Of a DNA stretch of 24,699 nt, positions 1 to 5,716 are shown one piece after another; the first letter of the stretch is position 1, and each line of letters begins with the position of its first letter. The position numbers and the translations under genes are program-made. The stretch lies in contig JAPUKM010000072.1 in NCBI GenBank assembly GCA_027295645.1, positions 1 through 24,699 on the forward strand, given 5' to 3'. This DNA comes from Chloroflexota bacterium (lineage in GTDB: Bacteria > Chloroflexota > Dehalococcoidia > Lucifugimonadales > JAPUKM01). A model generated the notes under the pieces. It searched no databases. It was not told where the DNA came from and was given only the letters and a program-made list of their open reading frames with translations.

Positions 1-867
1 GATGAGGCCCGGGTCGATGGTCACCACGCGACCCTCCTTGACGGCGGATACGTCCTGTAGGGCCGGATGGCTCAGGATTGCCGGTGGCCTGTCCGGGAAC
101 GTAGTGATGATCACCTGCGGGTCTCTCTCCACGATGGTCTCGATGCTTAGCTGGCCATACCCCGAAACGTCATGCGCGATATTCTGAGCCTTTAGCAGCG
201 AGTAGACCTGCCCGACGATCGTATCGGGGCCGGGCGTGAAGAAATCGGAAGAGTCGTGGAACACCCGTGGCCCCTCCTCCAACGATGCCAGACGGCCCAG
301 CAGCTCCTGCACCCTCATCTCGAACCTCTCCGCCACCACCTCTGCCTCTTCTATGCTGCCCGTTATCCGTCCCCAGGTGCGTATCCGTTCGGGGATCCCC
401 TCCACGCTGGCTGGCTCGTCCATATACAGCACCTTCAGCCCTAGCCGCTCCAGCTCGGGAACGGCGCTGCTGAACCAGATGCTCACCAGGTCCGGCTGCG
501 CCTCCACAATCCTTTCGGTATTTGGCTGGAAGTAGTCGCCCAGCTTCGGTACGCTCTCCACCTCCGGAGGGTAGGTGACGAAGTCGTGGGTCCCCACAAT
601 ACGTTCCTCCTCACCTATTGCGTACAGGATCTCCACCGTTATCGCATCGTACGCCACAATGCGCGTGGGAGGCTCGTCGAACGTCACCACCGCTCCGTTC
701 GTGTCAACCACCGTCAGCGGGAAGAGGGCAGGGGTGGGCGTCGGCGCGGGGGTTGATGTGGACGACTCTCCACAGGCGATGCCCGCAATCAGCAGGAAAC
801 AGAGCGCGAGGAGTATCGGCCACCTGTGCGCGATTGTCAGTCTTGTGCGTAGTCCTAGCCGTGTCAT
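1..867 (-). CDS. ABC transporter substrate-binding lipoprotein, cobalamin (BtuF) type, 3' end cut off
   Basis: It probably captures corrinoids outside the membrane for an ABC importer. The 289 residues seen start at an ATG preceded by AAGGGAGG and run off the left edge. A basic N-terminus and a hydrophobic stretch at about 17-31 lead to Cys32 (GIAC, a loose lipobox), then a Thr/Pro-rich linker. From about residue 50 it follows the Peripla_BP_2 pattern: VVDTNGAVVTF, TRIVAYDAITVEILYAIG, KLGDYFQPNTERIVEAQPD, and near the edge SIETIVERDPQVIITTF with HPALQDVSAVKEGRV. The family also binds haem and ferric siderophores. The cobalamin assignment rests on the riboswitch in its leader. Permease and ATPase genes, if linked, lie beyond the window. 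Family call firm, substrate likely. Confidence 0.88.
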   Translation of the reverse strand, partial: MTRLGLRTRLTIAHRWPILLALCFLLIAGIACGESSTSTPAPTPTPALFPLTVVDTNGAVVTFDEPPTRIVAYDAITVEILYAIGEEERIVGTHDFVTYPPEVESVPKLGDYFQPNTERIVEAQPDLVSIWFSSAVPELERLGLKVLYMDEPASVEGIPERIRTWGRITGSIEEAEVVAERFEMRVQELLGRLASLEEGPRVFHDSSDFFTPGPDTIVGQVYSLLKAQNIAHDVSGYGQLSIETIVERDPQVIITTFPDRPPAILSHPALQDVSAVKEGRVVTIDPGLI

Positions 868-894
868 TTCAAGACCTCCCTTATAGAGACCAAT

Positions 895-923
895 AAAAAA
901 AGCCCGACACTCACGGTCAGGCT
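895..923 (-). terminator. Intrinsic terminator in the leader, expression platform of the cobalamin riboswitch
   Basis: On the minus strand AGCCTGAC (916-923) pairs with GTCGGGCT (901-908), an 8-bp stem with one G-U pair and a 7-nt loop, followed directly by a run of T (901-895). It lies 28 nt before the ATG, so it would stop transcription before the gene. CCTGACT at 926-932 and the 5' arm of this stem both complement AGTCAGG of the B12 box (986-992), which gives a possible antiterminator. Confidence 0.85.
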
Positions 924-971
924 TAAGTCAGGCACGACTCACACCCCGTCCGCGAAGTGTACCGAGTCAAA

Positions 972-1147
972 CCCGAGGCAGGTCTCCTGACTTGTGGCTA
1001 TATAACGGACTTCCCGGTCTTCCCAGCTCCGGTGGGGAGCCAGTGATTTCGCTCTACCGAGTCGAGAAAGTCCTTACCAGTTACAGTGGCGGGGCCGTGC
1101 CGGATTCACACCGGCTTCCCTTTTCAGCTTGTTAAAGCCACCTCGAG
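972..1147 (-). promoter_or_regulatory. Cobalamin (B12) riboswitch aptamer
   Basis: All hallmark elements are present on the minus strand in the right order. A closing stem pairs CTCGAGG (1141-1147) with CCTCGGG (972-978). The conserved core GCCGGTGTGAATCCGGC lies within 1099-1116, GGCCCCGCCACTGTAA lies at about 1081-1096, and the B12 box AGTCAGGAGACCTGCC is at 977-992. The aptamer begins about 20 nt after the predicted transcription start and is followed by an intrinsic terminator, so cobalamin binding should reduce expression of the substrate-binding gene by early termination. The aptamer identity is near certain. The termination mode is inferred from the hairpin. Confidence 0.96.
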
Positions 1148-1175
1148 CACTATTCAGTTGTTTCTTGCAGCGCCA

Positions 1176-1204
1176 AATATACCGATTGCTGTGGCCGCAG
1201 TCAA
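1176..1204 (-). promoter_or_regulatory. Sigma70-like promoter of the riboswitch transcript
   Basis: The minus strand shows TTGACT (1199-1204), a 17-bp spacer and TATATT (1176-1181), matching the housekeeping consensus at 5/6 in each box. The start would fall near 1169, giving a leader of about 300 nt. The -35 box lies a few bases beyond the T-run of the preceding terminator (1209-1213), so the upstream unit ends where this one begins. Confidence 0.8.
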
Positions 1205-1208
1205 CCCC

Positions 1209-1245
1209 AAAAAGGGAAGCGGCCCGCGGGGGAGAGCGGGCCGCT
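1209..1245 (-). terminator. Intrinsic terminator of the upstream minus-strand unit
   Basis: A perfect 10-bp stem, AGCGGCCCGC (1236-1245) with GCGGGCCGCT (1218-1227) around an 8-nt loop, is followed on the minus strand by TCCC and TTTTT (1213-1209). The T-run is offset by four bases, slightly unusual for an intrinsic terminator, but the stem is very stable. It should end transcripts coming from the 141-aa ORF and perhaps from the nrd operon. Confidence 0.8.
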
Positions 1246-1252
1246 AGTGGGC

Positions 1253-1340
1253 GTCCCGATGGCGACGGGACAACCCAAGGAGGAGGGGGATCGGCGGACG
1301 ATTTGCTCGTCCTCACTGGCCTCGGACGGGGGATCCGAGG
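1253..1340 (-). other. Run of three stem-loops ahead of the terminator (3' UTR or small RNA candidate)
   Basis: The stretch between the 141-aa gene and the terminator holds no convincing ORF but has three perfect inverted repeats: CCTCGGA/TCCGAGG (1334-1340 with 1320-1326), GGACGA/TCGTCC (1307-1312 with 1296-1301) and GTCCCG/CGGGAC (1266-1271 with 1253-1258). With the terminator hairpin this makes four consecutive stem-loops in about 120 nt. I do not recognise a known RNA family. It may be a structured 3' UTR or an independent small RNA. I found no convincing promoter of its own. Confidence 0.4.
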
Positions 1341-1422
1341 TGACCCCCATGGATATTTGGACGCCCCAGCAACAATTGGAATAAAAGATCACGCCGGAGC
1401 CGTCCTGCAAGATGCCTCGACG

Positions 1423-1848
1423 TTACGTCGGGGCATCCGGTGCTAGAGCAAACGTAACGTTTGGACTCTTCCACGCCTCCATTTCCTGTAACGTTCCGTT
1501 GGGGCGCCATCTGTAGATGGCGCGGTCAACGTCGATGAAAAACCTCTGGCCCGTGAGGGAGGTCCCCCCTTCGTCGTGGAACAGGCAGAACTCGAAGTGG
1601 CGCAGGTTGCGAAGAAGCGCCTCCGGAGTGAGAAACCCGCCATTGACGATCACTATGGGAGGACAGTTGAACGGAATGGTCTGGGATCTCAGAAGATACT
1701 CATTGGTGGTGACCACCGCGCGACCCTCCTTGAGGGCCTCCTTGAGTACATCTCTCCCGCACTCCGACAGATGCATGGTGTCCGGGGTCTCTTCCGAGAC
1801 CTGCGGCAGGTCCTGGTCTATCAGCCAACGAATCGGCTCCTGGATCAT
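1423..1848 (-). CDS. Hypothetical 141-aa protein, PIN-like (DUF5615/Mut7-C type) candidate
   Basis: Coding is supported by a strong ribosome binding site (AAGGGAGG, 5 nt before the ATG) and non-repetitive, ordinary protein composition. The N-terminus IRWLIDQDLPQ (residues 6-16) resembles the MxFLIDExLP opening of DUF5615 PIN-like proteins, and KEALKEGRAVVTTNEYLL (36-53) resembles their ExxRVLVTxDxDF strand. PIVIVNGGFLTPEALLRNL then matches the position of their late strand and helix. The second acidic motif is altered (TTNEY instead of TxDxD), so nuclease activity is doubtful. The C-terminal half (HDEGGTSLTGQRFFIDVDRAIYRWRPNG) is not familiar. It lies 119 nt downstream of the 85-aa ORF on the same strand, with no clear promoter between, and may be the last gene of the nrd operon. 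Reality of the gene is likely, family assignment tentative. Confidence 0.65.
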   Translation of the reverse strand: MIQEPIRWLIDQDLPQVSEETPDTMHLSECGRDVLKEALKEGRAVVTTNEYLLRSQTIPFNCPPIVIVNGGFLTPEALLRNLRHFEFCLFHDEGGTSLTGQRFFIDVDRAIYRWRPNGTLQEMEAWKSPNVTFALAPDAPT

Positions 1849-1967
1849 GGCGCCTCCCTTGTTGTAGCCCGGTCCCCTTCGTTTCAGCCGGTCCTATCAG
1901 AGCCGCCCCCTCCGCACCACCGCTCGTTTGTGCTTCTCTGCCTTCCTACCGTTCTCCCCTTATCACC

Positions 1968-2225
1968 CTAGCCCGCCTCCGGGGCATTACCTCTATCGCT
2001 AAGTTGAATCATGCGCCAGTAGGCCTCGTGGGACTGCCTTTGCTTCCCTTGAGCCAGATCAAGCAGTTCGAACCGCTCCTCAATAGGAAGATCGGAAGAC
2101 AGGTGCTGTGGCTGCTCTCCTGCCGGCCCCTCATACCGTTTTCCTGATAAAGCCATATCCTCTAGGGCCTTGGCCTCCTGCGCGCAGTGCAGCCACGTCT
2201 TCTCGAACTCTTCAATCGTGCTCAT
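1968..2225 (-). CDS. Small conserved-looking ORF downstream of nrdJ, 85 aa, unknown function
   Basis: The ORF starts 13 nt after the nrdJ stop. I chose the ATG that opens MSTIEEFEKTW, because longer readings run back into the nrdJ 3' end in another frame and look like shadow translation. The nearest Shine-Dalgarno-like sequence (GGAGGG) overlaps the nrdJ stop, which suggests translational coupling. The protein is hydrophilic, acidic and mostly helical by appearance (EEFEKTWLHCAQEAKALEDMA, EERFELLDLAQGKQRQSHEAYWRMIQL) with one cysteine. No domain is recognised. Its position suggests an accessory role for the reductase or simple co-transcription. Moderately sure it is a gene. Confidence 0.6.
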   Translation of the reverse strand: MSTIEEFEKTWLHCAQEAKALEDMALSGKRYEGPAGEQPQHLSSDLPIEERFELLDLAQGKQRQSHEAYWRMIQLSDRGNAPEAG

Positions 2226-2238
2226 ATCGTAGCTATTC

Positions 2239-4449
2239 CTACCCTCCGCACTGGTTCCAGGCACACGCCTGGCACACCTGGCACCCTTCCTGAAAGACGG
2301 TCTCCGTCCCGCACTCAGGGCACGCCGGCCTACTGGCGCCTCCGTTCCCGTTTCCGACGGAGCGCATGGCCAGTCCAAGCTGCTCCCCGTAGCTCTCCTT
2401 GAGGTCCATCTCCGTGGCCGCCTCTCCCATGACGTTCCGCTTCAGCGCCAGGGCCATCGCGTCCGGTGCCGAGCGCACCTGCACCCCCTGGTCCCATACC
2501 GGGTGGCAGGTGATCCCCTGGAGCTGTTCTACAATCTGGTCCGTCCGTATGCCTGAGCGCAGCGCCAGAGAGACCAGGCGGCTGATGGCCTCCAGGCTGG
2601 CGGAATCGCAGCTGCCGGCCTTACCCAGAGTGGTGAACACCTCAAACGGGCGGTTCTCTTCGTCGAAGTTGACCGTGACGTACGTATTGCCGTGGCCCGT
2701 GCGGATCCGCTCGGTAATCCCGCGCATCTGCAGCGGGCGGCCTCGCGGCACCGGCAGCACGCCCTCCGCTGTTTTCGGAGCCTCCTCTCGGCTCTGCCCC
2801 ACCTCCAGCACCTGGGCCGACTTGGAGCCGTCCCGATAGATAGTGATGCCCTTGCACTTGCCCCTGTACGACATCCAGTAGGCGTTCTCCACCTCCGTGG
2901 CGGTGGCGGAGTTGGCCATATTGATAGTCTTGCTCACCGCAAGGTCGGTATGCTTCTGGAACACCGCCTGCATCTTGACGTGTGCGTCCGCCTTGATCTC
3001 ATTGGCCACCTTGAACAGCGCCTTCACATCCTCCGGGACCTGCTCCAGGTGCTGGCAGGAGCCCGTCTTCGCCACCTCGTCCATCATCTCCTCGGAGTAG
3101 AAGCCCCGCTCGCGGGCGATGCGCTCGAAGTCCCTGTTCACCTCGCGGAGTTGCTTGCCGTCCAGCACGTTCTTGACGAAGGCCAGCGCGAAGATCGGCT
3201 CGATGCCGCTGGATGCGGCCGCAATGGCGCTGATGGTGCCGGTGGGCGCAATGCAGGTCCGCGTGGCGTTCCTGATGGGCAGATCCTCGCGGCAGGCGGG
3301 GTAGGGGCCCCGCTCCTTGGCAAGCTCCAGCGACACCTCTCGCGCCACACGGTTGATGGTGCCCATCACGCGGTCGGCAAGCTCCAGCGCCTCCACCGAC
3401 TCGTACGGAATGCCAAGCTGGATGATGGCATCGTGCCAGCCCATCACTCCCAGGCCGGTCTTGCGGGTGGCCGCCACCGCCTCCTGCACCTCTATGGCGG
3501 GAAACTTGTTCACCGTCACCACATCGTCCAGGAACCGTGCCCCCTTGCGCGTCATCTCCTCCAGGCCGGCGAAGTCGAAATGGCCGTCGACGACGAACTT
3601 GCCCAGGTCAATGGACGCCAGGTTGCACGCCTCGTGGGCCAGCAGGGGCACCTCACCGCACGGGTTGGTGCTGTCCAGGTTGCCCAGATGGGGCGTTGGG
3701 TTGGTGCGGTTGGACTCGTCGATGAAGTAGAGGCCGGGGTCTCCCGTCTTCCACGCCGACTGCACGATCTCGTCCCAGATCCGGCGAGCGGGCAGCGTCT
3801 CCACCACATCGCCGCTGCTGGGCTCGATGAGCTGCCATTCCCTGTCGTTCTCCACCGCCTCCATGAAGGCGTCGGTGACCGCGATGGAGATATTGAAGTT
3901 CTGGGCCGTGACGTCATCGTCCTTCATATGGATGAAGTCCAGAATCTCCGGGTGGGAGACGTGCAGTATCCCCATGTTGGCGCCGTGGCGCTTGCCCCCC
4001 TGGGTGATCATGTCGGAGAGGGAGCTCATCATCTTGAGCACGGCAACGGCCCCGCAGGCCCTGCCTTGCGTGCTAGAGATGGCGCTTCCGACCGGGCGCA
4101 GCTTGCTGAAGGCGTAGCCGATACCTCCACCGTACTTCTGTATCATCGCAGACGTGGTGGCCGCCTGCATGATGCTCTCCATGGTGTCCTCCACCGGGAT
4201 CACAAAGCAGGCGGACAGAGTACCCTTGCCGGTACCCGCGTTGAACAGGGTAGGGGAGTTGGGCATGAACTTGGTGGAGGCCATCATCTCGTAGAAGGTC
4301 TCCTCCCAGGCCGCCCGCTCCTCGGGGGGCTCCGCCTCCGCCACCGCGCGGGCCACCCGGCGGAACAGCCTCTCCGGCGTCTCATCTCCCAGCAGGTAGC
4401 GTGCCTGTAGGACGGTGAGCGCATTTTCGGTCAGGTTTAGTGTGGTCAT
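2239..4449 (-). CDS. nrdJ: Adenosylcobalamin-dependent ribonucleotide reductase, class II (NrdJ)
   Basis: It reduces ribonucleotides to deoxyribonucleotides using an adenosylcobalamin-generated thiyl radical. The 736 residues are of the NrdJ type: the substrate loop NSPTLFNAGT precedes Cys81, the radical-site motif is NPCGE with Asn262, Cys264 and Glu266, and Cys275 lies 11 residues on. That 11-residue spacing matches the second redox cysteine of the Thermotoga enzyme. The phosphate-binding PTGTIS is at 402-407. The TSCPD-type region with AGSCDSASLEAISRLVSLALRSGI is at about 611-634. The C-terminus carries CPEC and CQVCQACAWNQCG cysteines (710-734) for re-reduction. The start ATG follows AAGGACC. 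It is 133 nt downstream of a 64-aa ORF in the nrdR operon. I see no metal-site partner subunit nearby, consistent with class II. Confidence 0.97.
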   Translation of the reverse strand: MTTLNLTENALTVLQARYLLGDETPERLFRRVARAVAEAEPPEERAAWEETFYEMMASTKFMPNSPTLFNAGTGKGTLSACFVIPVEDTMESIMQAATTSAMIQKYGGGIGYAFSKLRPVGSAISSTQGRACGAVAVLKMMSSLSDMITQGGKRHGANMGILHVSHPEILDFIHMKDDDVTAQNFNISIAVTDAFMEAVENDREWQLIEPSSGDVVETLPARRIWDEIVQSAWKTGDPGLYFIDESNRTNPTPHLGNLDSTNPCGEVPLLAHEACNLASIDLGKFVVDGHFDFAGLEEMTRKGARFLDDVVTVNKFPAIEVQEAVAATRKTGLGVMGWHDAIIQLGIPYESVEALELADRVMGTINRVAREVSLELAKERGPYPACREDLPIRNATRTCIAPTGTISAIAAASSGIEPIFALAFVKNVLDGKQLREVNRDFERIARERGFYSEEMMDEVAKTGSCQHLEQVPEDVKALFKVANEIKADAHVKMQAVFQKHTDLAVSKTINMANSATATEVENAYWMSYRGKCKGITIYRDGSKSAQVLEVGQSREEAPKTAEGVLPVPRGRPLQMRGITERIRTGHGNTYVTVNFDEENRPFEVFTTLGKAGSCDSASLEAISRLVSLALRSGIRTDQIVEQLQGITCHPVWDQGVQVRSAPDAMALALKRNVMGEAATEMDLKESYGEQLGLAMRSVGNGNGGASRPACPECGTETVFQEGCQVCQACAWNQCGG

Positions 4450-4582
4450 AGTAGGTCCTTAGTTTGGTCTCTCACGGGGCCTAGTCTTATCAGGACTTGG
4501 CTCTCATCTTCTAGGTGTTCTCTTACCGATGCCGGCGATTTTCAGCGCTGCCTTTCTCTTTCAAAAACATCAGCCGGAAGGC

Positions 4583-4777
4583 TTATAGTGACAGATTTCC
4601 CGTGGCCTTCTCCTCCACCTGCCACCGTCGCTGCCAGTAGACCCGCCACGCCTCCGCTGCGGCCTCGCGCGCCTTCGCCACCGCCGGACGGCTCACGGCT
4701 GCCCTGCCGGCAAGCCGGTTGGCCTGCTCCTCTCTCTGACGCCACGCCGCGTAGGCCTCCTGGACCGCGTCTATCAT
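4583..4777 (-). CDS. Small helical ORF between nrdR and nrdJ, 64 aa, unknown function
   Basis: The ATG lies 10 nt after the nrdR stop and is preceded by AAGAGG at a 6-nt spacing, so co-translation with nrdR is plausible. The product is rich in Ala, Arg, Glu and Gln with four Trp residues (AWRQREEQANRLAGRA, AAAEAWRVYWQRRWQVEEKA) and should be one or two amphipathic helices. I recognise no family. A 133-nt stretch separates it from nrdJ; that stretch holds only a short AGCC/GGCT hairpin before five T, too weak to call a terminator. It could be a genuine small protein of the dNTP operon or a chance ORF in GC-rich DNA. The ribosome binding site favours the first. Confidence 0.55.
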   Translation of the reverse strand: MIDAVQEAYAAWRQREEQANRLAGRAAVSRPAVAKAREAAAEAWRVYWQRRWQVEEKATGNLSL

Positions 4778-4787
4778 CTCTTACCTC

Positions 4788-5360
4788 TTACCTGCCCTCG
4801 TTCTGCTGTTTCCTTGGCCTTCCCCGTCTCCGCCGTGTCTGCGGCTGCGGTATGCCGGAATCTATGGCGAACAGCGTCGGCTGGTTCTCCGGCGGCTGCC
4901 GCGCCGCCGCCTCACGTGCCGCCAGCAGCGAGTCCACCTCCTCGCGGAAGGTCTCGATGTCGGCGAAGTCCCGATACACGCTGGCGAACCGTATATATGC
5001 CACCCGGTCCAGCGTCTTCAGGTGCTGGACCACCATCTCTCCAATAGTTGCGGAGAGTATCTCCGCCTTGCCTAGGCCCTGTAGCGTGCTCTCTATCTCC
5101 GCCACCACCTTGTCGATGGCTCCCGTGGCCAGTGGGCGCTTGGCGCAAGCCAGTCGGATGCTGTGCAACAGCTTGCTCGGATTGAACTCTTCTCTCCGTC
5201 CGTCCCGCTTCGCCACCAGCAGGGCAGTAGTCTGCACCCGCTCGTACGTGGTGAAGCGCAGGCCACACTGCAAGCACTCCCGCCGACGCCGGATGCCGTC
5301 GGCCGCCTCCCGGGAGTCGATGACCCGAGAATCGTTGTGGCCGCAATATGGGCAGTGCAT
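4788..5360 (-). CDS. nrdR: Transcriptional repressor NrdR with AT-hook-like C-terminal tail
   Basis: NrdR represses ribonucleotide reductase genes when dATP is plentiful. The sequence opens MHCPYCGHNDSRVIDSR with zinc-ribbon cysteines 3, 6, 29 and 32, followed by the family motif RFTTYER. An ATP-cone follows (about 49-139, starting VAKRDGRREEFNPSKLLHSIRLACAKRP). The protein is 190 residues, about 35-40 longer than the usual 150 or so. The extra tail is low complexity and ends with RRRRGRPRKQQ, whose GRP core at residues 180-182 is that of an AT-hook. There is no good Shine-Dalgarno before the ATG; the start is fixed by the conserved N-terminus. It is first in its operon, and two NrdR-box-like sites lie just upstream, implying autoregulation and control of nrdJ. 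Confidence 0.96.
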   Translation of the reverse strand: MHCPYCGHNDSRVIDSREAADGIRRRRECLQCGLRFTTYERVQTTALLVAKRDGRREEFNPSKLLHSIRLACAKRPLATGAIDKVVAEIESTLQGLGKAEILSATIGEMVVQHLKTLDRVAYIRFASVYRDFADIETFREEVDSLLAAREAAARQPPENQPTLFAIDSGIPQPQTRRRRGRPRKQQNEGR

Positions 5361-5369
5361 TCAAAATAA

Positions 5370-5416
5370 CCACTATGTGTTGTATCTTAAGACTGGCCTA
5401 ACACCATATCTTGGTG
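5370..5416. promoter_or_regulatory. Tandem NrdR-box-like sites
   Basis: Two 16-bp sites resemble the palindromic NrdR consensus ACACWATATATWGTGT. CCACTATGTGTTGTAT at 5370-5385 matches 12 of 16 positions, and ACACCATATCTTGGTG at 5401-5416 matches 11 of 16. Their starts are exactly 31 bp apart, about three helical turns, the kind of phasing known for NrdR box pairs. They lie 10-56 bp upstream of the nrdR ATG, just downstream of the likely -10 box, so bound NrdR would block the operon. Confidence 0.72.
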
Positions 5417-5428
5417 GAGAGTAGGGTG

Positions 5429-5457
5429 ATTCTCCCATCTCCCACACACTTTGTCAA
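5429..5457 (-). promoter_or_regulatory. Candidate promoter of the nrdR-nrdJ operon
   Basis: The minus strand shows a perfect TTGACA (5452-5457), a 17-bp spacer and GAGAAT (5429-5434, 4/6 match to TATAAT with the key A2 and T6). The start would be near 5422, leaving a leader of about 60 nt that contains both NrdR-box-like sites. The weak -10 leaves some doubt. Confidence 0.55.
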
Positions 5458-5552
5458 GGGGTCGGCGGCATCATGTTCTGGTTGTATGGGGTGGGCCCGC
5501 ACGATGTTGAGGTGGATGCTCTACGAGCGGTGTGATGGAGGGGTGGTGGGAC

Positions 5553-5585
5553 AAAAAGGTGCCCGGGGGCGAAAAGCCCCCGGGC
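5553..5585 (-). terminator. Intrinsic terminator of the ftsA-ftsZ unit
   Basis: A perfect 10-bp stem, GCCCGGGGGC with GCCCCCGGGC (5561-5570 and 5576-5585) around a 5-nt loop, is followed on the minus strand by ACC and TTTTT (5557-5553). It lies about 130 nt past the ftsZ stop, on the side expected for a minus-strand terminator, and insulates the nrdR promoter downstream. Confidence 0.85.
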
Positions 5586-5716
5586 TATCGAAAGGCTGCC
5601 CCGGGGAGGGAGGTCGGGGCAACCTGTAGCGTTCTCCGGCTACTCTATGTGTGCTGAGGATGAGAGGTATATATGAGGATGTTGTGCGAAGGTGAGTGCC
5701 GGAGAAAGTTAATAGC
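5586..5716 (-). other. ftsZ 3' untranslated stretch with further inverted repeats
   Basis: No gene is seen here. A second imperfect hairpin, GGCTGCCCC with GGGGCAACC (5594-5602 and 5616-5624, 8 of 9 pairs), stands next to the terminator. A perfect but distant 9-bp inverted repeat, TTCTCCGGC (5632-5640) with GCCGGAGAA (5698-5706), brackets the rest. The repeats suggest a folded ftsZ 3' UTR but no known element. The remaining gene-free stretch at 5458-5552 shows nothing recognisable. Confidence 0.4.

Noticed and set aside
1201..1410. Minus-strand 69-codon frame over the hairpin array
   Set aside because: It starts at TTG without a ribosome site and runs through the terminator hairpin, so the RNA structure explains the region better.
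1705..1740. Shared string GCGACCCTCCTTGA here and near position 28-45 as a possible repeat or recombination site
   Set aside because: It is short, lies inside two unrelated coding frames and encodes a common KEGR/EGR turn. Likely chance.
2692..4410. Long plus-strand open frame (572 codons) opposite nrdJ
   Set aside because: It is antisense to a fully conserved reductase, is Leu/His/Gly/Arg-rich as shadow frames in GC-rich genes are, and has no family signature.
4450..4582. Terminator or separate nrdJ promoter before nrdJ
   Set aside because: Only a 4-bp AGCC/GGCT stem before five T is seen, and no -35/-10 pair or NrdR box. Read-through from nrdR is simpler.
5411..5629. Plus-strand 72-codon frame between nrdR and ftsZ
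   Set aside because: It overlaps the nrdR promoter and the ftsZ terminator, lacks a ribosome site and has Gly/Arg-rich composition.
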